Shown piece by piece: positions 5,856-10,836 of a stretch of DNA of 10,836 nucleotides; the stretch's first letter is position 1; every line of letters starts with the position of its first letter. The notes under the pieces are model-generated. The model saw only the letters and a program-made list of their open reading frames with translations, had not been told where the DNA came from and made no database searches. The DNA is taken from contig CAIQLE010000151.1 in the NCBI GenBank assembly GCA_903872555.1, forward strand, positions 1-10,836. Direction: 5' to 3'. The stretch comes from an uncultured bacterium. Its GTDB lineage: Bacteria > Pseudomonadota > Gammaproteobacteria > Burkholderiales > Burkholderiaceae_D. Position numbers and translations under genes: made by a program.

Positions 5856-7919
5856 TTATGCGCTGACCGTGCTCAAAGTCACGATTTCTGCTTCAGTCGT
5901 GGTCGGCTTTTGTTCACGCAGGGCCTGCAGGCAGGCGCGCACTCCAAAGAACAGTATGGACAGAACCACCGCCATGAAGATCGCAGCCAGAGTCGCATCG
6001 ATGTAATCATTCATGACGATCTGCTGCATCTGCAGTGCGGTTTTTGCCGGAGCCAGCACCTGACCTTCAGCCGCCGCGTTCCTGAATTTTGCGGCGTGGG
6101 CGAGAAAACCGATTTTTGGATTTTCGTGGAAAAGCTTCTGATAGCCAGCGGTCAGGGTGCAGATCAATAACCAGGAGGTAGGCAGCATGGTCACCCAGGC
6201 AAATTTCTCGCGCTTGAGCTTGAACAGAACTACGGTCGCAAGAATCAATGCCACGGCGGCCAGCATCTGGTTAGAAATACCAAACAAAGGCCACAGAGTA
6301 TTAATGCCACCGAGCGGGTCAACCACGCCCTGATACAGGAAATAACCCCAGGCGCTCACGCATAAGAGTGTCGCAATGATGCTAGACACCAGACTTGGTA
6401 CCTGCCTGAACGAAGGCACCAGCGTGCCGATTAAATCTTGCAGCATGAAACGGCCCACGCGGGTGCCGGCATCGACGGCAGTCAGGATAAACAGCGCTTC
6501 AAACAGAATGGCGAAGTGATACCAGAAGGCCATCATGGTCTGACCGCCAATGACGGAAGAGAAAATTTGCGCCATGCCGACCGCCAGGGTCGGTGCGCCA
6601 CCGGCACGCGAAATGATGGTGGCTTCACCGACATTGGCCGCGGTCTGCTGCAGCATTTCCGGAGTGATCATGAAGCCCCACTGACTGATGGCAGCCGCTG
6701 CAGTTTCAGGTGTCGTCCCTATCAGTGCTGCCGGGCTGTTCATCGCAAAATAAACACCGGGTTCAATGATAGAAGCGGCCACCAGCGCCATGATGGCGAC
6801 AAAGGATTCCATCAGCATGCCGCCATAACCGATGTAAGGCGCATGCAATTCATTCTCCAGCAGCTTGGGTGTCGTGCCGGATGAAATCAGTGAGTGAAAG
6901 CCCGAGACCGAGCCGCAGGCAATGGTGATGAACAGGAAAGGGAACAGAGAGCCAGCCCAGACCGGACCTGTGCCATCGATGAATTTGGTGATCGCAGGCA
7001 TTTTCAGTTCAGGCGCGACAACCAGAATTCCCAGAGCCAGACAGACGATGGCGCCTATCTTGAGGAAAGTCGATAAATAATCGCGAGGTGCCAGCAGCAG
7101 CCACACAGGCAGCACAGAAGCCACGACGCCGTAGGCTAGCAGCATCCAGGTCAGCTGTTTGCCGGTGAAAGTAAATGCAGGTCCCCAGACCGGATCAGCG
7201 GCCACATGTCCGCCAAACACGATCGAGGCCATGAGCAGGACGAAACCAATCAGCGAAATTTCACCGATACGGCCCGGACGAATATACCGGCCATACACAC
7301 CCATGAAGATTGCGATAGGTATGGTAGCGGCGACGGTGAAGGTACCCCAGGGGCTGTCAGCCAAAGCCTTCACGACGATCAGTGCCAGCACTGCGAGCAG
7401 GATGGTCATGATCATGAATGTGCCAAACAGGGCAATCACGCCGGGCACGATACCGAGTTCTGATTTGATCAGATCGCCGAGCGAGCGGCCATCACGACGG
7501 GTGGATACAAACAGAATCATAAAATCCTGGACTGCGCCCGCCAGAACCACGCCGGCCAGTATCCACATCATGCCTGGCAGATAACCCATTTGTGCCGCCA
7601 GTACCGGGCCGACCAGTGGGCCGGCGCCAGCGATGGCTGCGAAATGGTGGCCGAATAAAACATGCTTATTCGTCGGCACATAATCCAGTCCGTCATTCAG
7701 ACGCACAGCGGGCGTGGCACGAGTGCCGTCCAGTTGCATGACGCTGTTAGCGATGAAGCGTGCGTAATAGCGGTAAGCGATCATGTAAACCGCGACCGCA
7801 GCAACCACGATCCACAGTGCATTGATCGTTTCGCCGCGAGCGAGTGCCACGGTGCCGAGTGCAAACGCACCCACGAGCGCCAAGGCTATCCAGCCGGCTT
7901 GTTTGATGAGGGAGTCCAT
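5856..7919 (-). CDS. cstA: Carbon starvation protein CstA, pyruvate/peptide-type transporter
   Basis: A large polytopic inner-membrane transporter of about 687 residues, close to the 700 usual for CstA/BtsT. Conserved blocks (numbering from the upper ATG) are NDGLDYVPTNKHVLFGHHFA with AGAGPLVGPVLAAQ (77-111), VLPVWLLLAPRDYLS (271-285) and CGSVSGFHSLISSGTTPK (337-354); some 16-18 hydrophobic segments can be seen. Characterised relatives take up pyruvate (E. coli CstA, BtsT) and CstA has also been linked to peptide uptake under carbon starvation. Two start codons exist, at 7925 and 7919. I prefer 7919 because GGAG (complement of 7928-7931) is 8 nt from it but only 2 nt from 7925. It is followed by ybdD in an evident two-gene operon. 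The substrate is inferred from the family. Confidence 0.95.
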   Translation of the reverse strand: MDSLIKQAGWIALALVGAFALGTVALARGETINALWIVVAAVAVYMIAYRYYARFIANSVMQLDGTRATPAVRLNDGLDYVPTNKHVLFGHHFAAIAGAGPLVGPVLAAQMGYLPGMMWILAGVVLAGAVQDFMILFVSTRRDGRSLGDLIKSELGIVPGVIALFGTFMIMTILLAVLALIVVKALADSPWGTFTVAATIPIAIFMGVYGRYIRPGRIGEISLIGFVLLMASIVFGGHVAADPVWGPAFTFTGKQLTWMLLAYGVVASVLPVWLLLAPRDYLSTFLKIGAIVCLALGILVVAPELKMPAITKFIDGTGPVWAGSLFPFLFITIACGSVSGFHSLISSGTTPKLLENELHAPYIGYGGMLMESFVAIMALVAASIIEPGVYFAMNSPAALIGTTPETAAAAISQWGFMITPEMLQQTAANVGEATIISRAGGAPTLAVGMAQIFSSVIGGQTMMAFWYHFAILFEALFILTAVDAGTRVGRFMLQDLIGTLVPSFRQVPSLVSSIIATLLCVSAWGYFLYQGVVDPLGGINTLWPLFGISNQMLAAVALILATVVLFKLKREKFAWVTMLPTSWLLICTLTAGYQKLFHENPKIGFLAHAAKFRNAAAEGQVLAPAKTALQMQQIVMNDYIDATLAAIFMAVVLSILFFGVRACLQALREQKPTTTEAEIVTLSTVSA

Positions 7920-7968
7920 GTTCATATCTCCGAGATTTTTTGTTTATCGAAATGCTTGAAAACGGCGG

Positions 7969-7990
7969 ATTATAACCTTGAAAATAAGGT
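7969..7990 (-). promoter_or_regulatory. cstA -10 box with adjacent dyad
   Basis: On the - strand a perfect TATAAT (complement of 7969-7974) lies about 50 nt upstream of the cstA start. No recognisable -35 hexamer is found 16-18 bp further upstream, which suggests activator dependence. A dyad with 5-bp arms, ACCTT (7975-7979) and AAGGT (7986-7990), abuts the -10 box within the spacer and could be an operator. I saw no match to a CRP site, although E. coli cstA is CRP-dependent. Confidence 0.45.
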
Positions 7991-8168
7991 GCATTTCTTA
8001 TTAGTAAAGCATGAAAACCACAGAGTCTATTGATTAAAACCAATTGAATGAAAAGTGTTTGAATGCTGCAGTGCGATACACATGAGCCAGCATGGCTTGC
8101 TGAGTAGTTTGCTAGACTTCAAACAGTAGGGCAGTGAAAGAAAAACAACAAGCGAGTGGAGACCTAGC
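7991..8168. other. Divergent intergenic region between cstA and the hydratase gene
   Basis: Together with the cstA promoter this non-coding stretch separates the two divergent genes. It contains a repeated TTGAATG (8044-8050 and 8059-8065, 15 bp apart) and a short inverted pair GTTTG/CAAAC (8107-8111, 8120-8124). I could not identify a convincing promoter for the hydratase gene; its ribosome site GGAG is at 8158-8161. No small gene is supported here. Confidence 0.4.
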
Positions 8169-8963
8169 ATGAATGCAAAAACCCTCAGCGCGGCCAGCGA
8201 ATTACTCAGGCAAAGGTTGTCCCTGACTCCCATAGAGACTTTGGCTGATGGTTTGTCGCCTCTGAGCGTTACTGATGGCTATGTCATTCAGAAAAAGCTG
8301 AATGACTTGTTGACCGAGGCGGGACTGGGGCAAGTGGCGGGCCACAAAATAGGCTGTACGACACCCGTCATGCAGGCCTTCGTGAATATTAATCATCCCT
8401 GTGCGGGCCGTATTTTTGATAAGACTGTGATGCATGAACATGGCAATGTGCCGCGCCATGGTTTTGTAAAGATCGGTATGGAATGCGAGATTGCCGTTCG
8501 CCTGGCGCAGGATTTACCGGCGTCAAGCTTGCCCTACACGAGAGAGAGTGTCGCTTCTTCCGTGGGTGAGGTGATGGCGGCAATAGAGCTGGTTGACAAT
8601 AGATATCGTGATTTTCATGCGCTGGGTGTGCCAACACTGGTGGCCGATGATTTTTTCAATGCCGGTTGTGTACTGGGCCACCCGGTGCAGCACTGGCATG
8701 CACTTGATCTGGCTGAGCTTCAGGGGCGTACTTACATCAATGGTGTTGAGGTCGCCGCTGGCAGAGGCGCCATGGTCATGGGACATCCGCTGAATGCACT
8801 GGCATGGCTGGCGAATGCTCAGGCTGAATATGGTTTGCCCGGCTTGAAATCGGGTGAATTCATCCTGCTGGGCAGTTTGGTTGAAACCCAATGGCTGGCT
8901 GCGGGCGATAGGGTGCGTATCGAGATCGACAATCTGGGAGCAGTCAGTCTGGATGTGGACTGA
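8169..8963 (+). CDS. 2-keto-4-pentenoate hydratase-family protein (MhpD-like)
   Basis: A 264-residue member of the fumarylacetoacetase-like hydratase/decarboxylase family (MhpD, HpcG, DmpE, DmpH). Enzymes of this group hydrate 2-hydroxy-penta-2,4-dienoate to 4-hydroxy-2-oxovalerate, or act as 4-oxalocrotonate decarboxylase, in meta-cleavage of aromatics. Seen here: VAGHKIGCTTPVMQ (57-68) with K60, the metal-binding pair E105 and E107 in MECEIAVRLA, and E140 in VMAAIELVDNRY, matching the three Glu ligands of MhpD; GEFILLGSLV near the C-terminus is also a family feature. The ATG at 8169 follows GTGGAG by 7 nt. No other ring-cleavage gene (aldolase, dehydrogenase, dioxygenase) is in the window, so the exact substrate and pathway cannot be fixed. 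Hydratase and decarboxylase members cannot be separated by eye. Confidence 0.88.
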   Translation: MNAKTLSAASELLRQRLSLTPIETLADGLSPLSVTDGYVIQKKLNDLLTEAGLGQVAGHKIGCTTPVMQAFVNINHPCAGRIFDKTVMHEHGNVPRHGFVKIGMECEIAVRLAQDLPASSLPYTRESVASSVGEVMAAIELVDNRYRDFHALGVPTLVADDFFNAGCVLGHPVQHWHALDLAELQGRTYINGVEVAAGRGAMVMGHPLNALAWLANAQAEYGLPGLKSGEFILLGSLVETQWLAAGDRVRIEIDNLGAVSLDVD

Positions 8964-8976
8964 GCCCGTTTTTTTT
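8936..8976 (+). terminator. Probable intrinsic terminator of the hydratase gene
   Basis: GGG (8936-8938) and CAGTC (8941-8945) pair with GACTG (8958-8962) and CCC (8965-8967), with a tandem G-A mismatch between the two short helices; one base later a run of eight T (8969-8976) begins. The stem overlaps the last codons and stop of the hydratase gene. The T-run is strong but the interrupted stem makes the call moderate. Confidence 0.55.
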
Positions 8977-9019
8977 CTGCATGTTAGAGTCAGTAAAAAT
9001 GTATTTTTTGGAGAGCTTC

Positions 9020-9535
9020 ATGCGGCGCGCCTTCTTTATTTTGTCTTTGCTGACGCTATGTTCATTGCCTGTGGCTGCAGATGATCGTCTTGAACATGGC
9101 GACTGGTCTTCCCAATTTCTTGATGGTATGGGCGAAGCGACAACGCATGAGAATGGTATGGCGATGTTTGGCATGCTGTGTGCAAAAGGCAGTTGTCGTT
9201 ATTATTTCGCCAACGATATGGATTGTGAAGCAGGCGCTAACTATCCGCTGATGATCACGACGGACGTCGGTGCCTTGTCCTTTGATGCCATCTGCGAACC
9301 CATGGCCAGTGCGAATGGTGATGTCATGCTGTACTGGTTTAACGAATCCCCTGCATTGAATCAGGCCTTGGCAAAAACACCTTCAGTGGGTTTTGCCTTC
9401 CCGCTCAGCGGCGGTCAGTTCAAGACCAGCAAATTTTCCATGGATGGTTATAACCAGGCGCTGGAGCGCATGGTGAATGGCATGCGGGCAAAAAAGGAAG
9501 CGGAAGACCATCCGGCTGATCCGGGCAGAACCTGA
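9020..9535 (+). CDS. Predicted secreted protein of unknown function
   Basis: A 171-residue protein with a clear Sec signal peptide: MRR, a hydrophobic core (about 4-16) and a likely cleavage after PVAA (residue 20) before DDRLEHG. The mature part of about 151 residues has no further membrane segment and holds four cysteines (C54, C59, C69, C92), an even number that could form two periplasmic disulfides. The layout (start GDWSSQF, central Cys-rich strands, end FSMDGYNQALERM) faintly recalls invasion-associated locus B-type proteins, but this is only an impression. I chose the ATG at 9020 because it has GGAG (9010-9013) 6 nt upstream and begins the signal peptide cleanly; in-frame ATGs at 8981 and 8999 would put charged residues ahead of it. 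It is a single gene, convergent with ubiX. I do not recognise the family. Confidence 0.8.
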   Translation: MRRAFFILSLLTLCSLPVAADDRLEHGDWSSQFLDGMGEATTHENGMAMFGMLCAKGSCRYYFANDMDCEAGANYPLMITTDVGALSFDAICEPMASANGDVMLYWFNESPALNQALAKTPSVGFAFPLSGGQFKTSKFSMDGYNQALERMVNGMRAKKEAEDHPADPGRT

Positions 9536-9567
9536 TATTTGATGACTAAAGCAGCAGGCGGCAGCGT

Positions 9568-10149
9568 TTAATCCTGCTTGCCGGGCTTGAGTCCCTGCCA
9601 TTGCGGCGCGAGCTGTTGTTCAACCGAGAGCATGGCAAGCACGCGACCGACGGTGTGATCAACCATCTCTTCTATCGATTGGGGGCGCTGATACAACGCG
9701 GGTAGGGGTGGGAAGATGATGCCGCCCATTTCAGTCACGGCCGTCATATTGCGCAAATGAGCCAGATTGAAAGGGGTCTCACGCACCATCAGTATCAGTT
9801 TGCGTCTTTCCTTGAGCATGACATCGGCTGCGCGTGTGATCAGGTTGTCGCACATGCCATGTGCCACAGCGGCCAGCGTCTTCATGGAACACGGAGCTAC
9901 GACCATGCCATCAGACTCGAAAGAGCCGCTGGCGACGCAGGCGCCAATGTCGCGCACGCTGTGAACCACACTCGCCAGTGACTCTATCTCTTTGCGCTTG
10001 ATATCAAGCTCATGATGCAGATTTAAGGCAGCTGCATCCGAGATCATCAGATGCGTCTCAATACCTTCGGTTTTGTGCAATTGCTCAAGCAACCGCACGC
10101 CATACAGCGCGCCTGATGCACCGGTCATGGCAAGGATCAGGCGCTTCAC
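9568..10149 (-). CDS. ubiX: Flavin prenyltransferase UbiX
   Basis: A 193-residue Rossmann-like enzyme that joins dimethylallyl (mono)phosphate to reduced FMN, making the prenylated flavin cofactor for UbiD-type decarboxylases in ubiquinone synthesis. Family marks: ILAMTGASGALYGVRLL (5-21) for FMN binding, MVVAPCSMKTLAAVAHG (82-98), the prenyl-phosphate-binding segment VRETPFNLAHLRNM (122-135) and GGIIFPPLPALYQRP. The start is a GTG at 10149, 6 nt after the grxD stop, with no clear ribosome site of its own, so translation is probably coupled to grxD. Length is normal. No ubiD gene is in the window. UbiX paralogues of 4-hydroxybenzoate/phenolic-acid systems (Pad1 type) look alike, but a housekeeping ubiquinone role is more likely here. 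Confidence 0.95.
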   Translation of the reverse strand: MKRLILAMTGASGALYGVRLLEQLHKTEGIETHLMISDAAALNLHHELDIKRKEIESLASVVHSVRDIGACVASGSFESDGMVVAPCSMKTLAAVAHGMCDNLITRAADVMLKERRKLILMVRETPFNLAHLRNMTAVTEMGGIIFPPLPALYQRPQSIEEMVDHTVGRVLAMLSVEQQLAPQWQGLKPGKQD

Positions 10150-10155
10150 TGAAGA

Positions 10156-10467
10156 TCAGCCCATGAGCAGGGTTTGCAGTTCGCCCGACTCATGCATTTC
10201 ATTCAGGATGTCTGCACCACCTATGAATTCGCCCTTCACGTACAGCTGGGGAATCGTGGGCCAGTTGGAATATTCTTTGATGCCCTGACGGACTTCTTCA
10301 TCTTCCAGCACATTGACCGTCACCAGGTCTTCAACGCCAGTCGATTTCAGCAGTTCGATCGCACGGCCGGAAAAGCCGCACTGCGGGAATTGTGCTGTGC
10401 CCTTCATGAACAGCACCACAGGGTGACCAGTCACGGTCTCTTTAATCCAGGATTGAACGTCGCTCAT
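10156..10467 (-). CDS. grxD: Monothiol glutaredoxin, Grx4/GrxD family
   Basis: A 103-residue CGFS-type glutaredoxin. The active-site motif C30-G-F-S is followed by the cis-proline region [11 protein letters not shown] and the glutathione-binding GGADI, and the N-terminus keeps VVLFMKG. Such proteins hold a [2Fe-2S] cluster between two monomers with glutathione and pass it to apo-proteins or to BolA partners; they have little classical disulfide reductase activity. The ATG at 10467 is preceded by AGAGG about 4 nt upstream. It is the first gene of a grxD-ubiX operon. A perfect -10 box lies 40 nt upstream of its start. Confidence 0.96.
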   Translation of the reverse strand: MSDVQSWIKETVTGHPVVLFMKGTAQFPQCGFSGRAIELLKSTGVEDLVTVNVLEDEEVRQGIKEYSNWPTIPQLYVKGEFIGGADILNEMHESGELQTLLMG

Positions 10468-10507
10468 AAAGCCTCTGTAACAGGTTGCGGGTTTGAATAA
10501 TTACGCC

Positions 10508-10513
10508 ATTATA
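10508..10513 (-). promoter_or_regulatory. -10 box of grxD-ubiX
   Basis: The complement of 10508-10513 is a perfect TATAAT, about 40 nt before the grxD ATG, with transcription expected to start near 10501. The -35 is weak: ACGGCA (complement of 10532-10537, 18-bp spacer) matches only 3 of 6 consensus bases. Confidence 0.45.
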
Positions 10514-10516
10514 GGG

Positions 10517-10536
10517 AAAAGCCGGCAGGGTTGCCG
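10517..10536 (-). terminator. Possible weak terminator after tex
   Basis: On the - strand CGGCA (complement of 10532-10536) can pair with TGCCG (complement of 10523-10527) over an ACCC loop, followed by GC and TTTT. It lies 15-35 nt after the tex stop. The stem has only 5 bp and the T-run 4 nt, so termination would be partial. Confidence 0.35.
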
Positions 10537-10551
10537 TTGGCCTCCACAGAC

Positions 10552-10836
10552 CTAGCCTTTCAGTTTTGCAAAGGCCGCTGCCATAGCGCTATTCGCCGGA
10601 GCCGGTGCCTCGCGCTGAACGCGTGATGCGCTGTCTCTGGCACTGCCAGCGTCCCGTCGTGCGGCCGGTCTGGCGGAAGGATCACGCTGCGCGCCATCGC
10701 GGCCCTCACCCGGGGCAGGAGCGGCGTCACTCAGCCGCATGGTCAGTGCGATACGTTTGCGTTTGGCATCGACTTCCAGCACCTTCACCTTAACGACCTG
10801 GCCGGCTTTGACAACCGTATGCGGATCTTTCACGAA
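10552..10836 (-). CDS. tex: Tex-family S1-domain RNA-binding protein (3' end only)
   Basis: The frame is open to the window edge, so only the last 94 residues are seen. They begin inside the C-terminal S1 RNA-binding domain with [37 protein letters not shown], a signature of the Tex/YhgF family (transcription accessory protein that binds nucleic acid and affects toxin gene expression and stress tolerance in characterised species). A basic, Ala/Pro/Arg-rich low-complexity tail of about 40 residues follows, ending [13 protein letters not shown], an ending seen in other Tex proteins. The gene reads toward grxD on the same strand, with an 84-nt gap that contains a -10 box and a weak hairpin. Confidence 0.9.
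   Translation of the reverse strand, partial: FVKDPHTVVKAGQVVKVKVLEVDAKRKRIALTMRLSDAAPAPGEGRDGAQRDPSARPAARRDAGSARDSASRVQREAPAPANSAMAAAFAKLKG

Noticed and set aside
7159..7584. Open frame of 141 codons opposite cstA
   Set aside because: Fully inside the coding region of a conserved transporter on the other strand; Ser/Thr/Arg-rich shadow translation.
8044..8065. Repeated TTGAATG as a regulator-binding direct repeat
   Set aside because: Seven bases twice at 15 bp (about one and a half helical turns) in AT-rich DNA is easily chance; noted but not called as a site.
9553..9578. Inverted pair AGCAGG/CCTGCT between the convergent secreted-protein and ubiX genes
   Set aside because: Six base pairs with a 14-nt loop and no T-run on either strand; not a credible terminator.

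Overview
The window reads as chromosomal DNA of a betaproteobacterium, probably Burkholderiales (an Oxalobacteraceae-like lineage is my guess from protein style and moderate GC; not computed). The strongest pointer is the gene order petA-petB-petC-sspA-sspB behind a Nif3-family gene, a typical betaproteobacterial arrangement. All genes look intact except the two cut by the window edges. I see no mobile element, CRISPR array, phage gene or obvious foreign island.

Left part (1-5469, all + strand): the 3' end of a Nif3-like gene, an orphan NarL/LuxR-type response regulator, then the complete cytochrome bc1 operon (Rieske protein, cytochrome b, cytochrome c1) from a recognisable sigma70-type promoter. 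A 12-bp hairpin separates petC from sspA and sspB (RNA-polymerase-associated stringent starvation protein and ClpXP adaptor). The bc1 complex carries a PVWY Qo motif instead of PEWY, 14 residues between the helix-D haem histidines, and a Rieske cluster-binding loop with Phe in place of the usual Tyr.

Middle (5485-7974): a tRNA-Thr(UGU) gene with its own -10 box and a hairpin terminator shared with the convergent cstA-ybdD pair (carbon-starvation/pyruvate-type transporter and its small YbdD partner, - strand). A 250-bp divergent region follows; it holds a perfect -10 box for cstA and a small dyad next to it.

Right part (8169-10836): a solitary 2-keto-4-pentenoate hydratase-family gene (+), a small predicted secreted protein of unknown function with four cysteines (+), and on the - strand the tightly coupled grxD-ubiX pair (monothiol glutaredoxin and flavin prenyltransferase), followed by the 3' end of tex (S1-domain RNA-binding protein).

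Much of the content concerns quinone-linked respiration (bc1, UbiX), Fe-S handling (Grx4) and starvation responses (SspAB, CstA). This is mostly ordinary core genome. The least explained items are the orphan response regulator next to the bc1 operon and the unknown secreted protein. I do not see a convincing undescribed multi-gene system.
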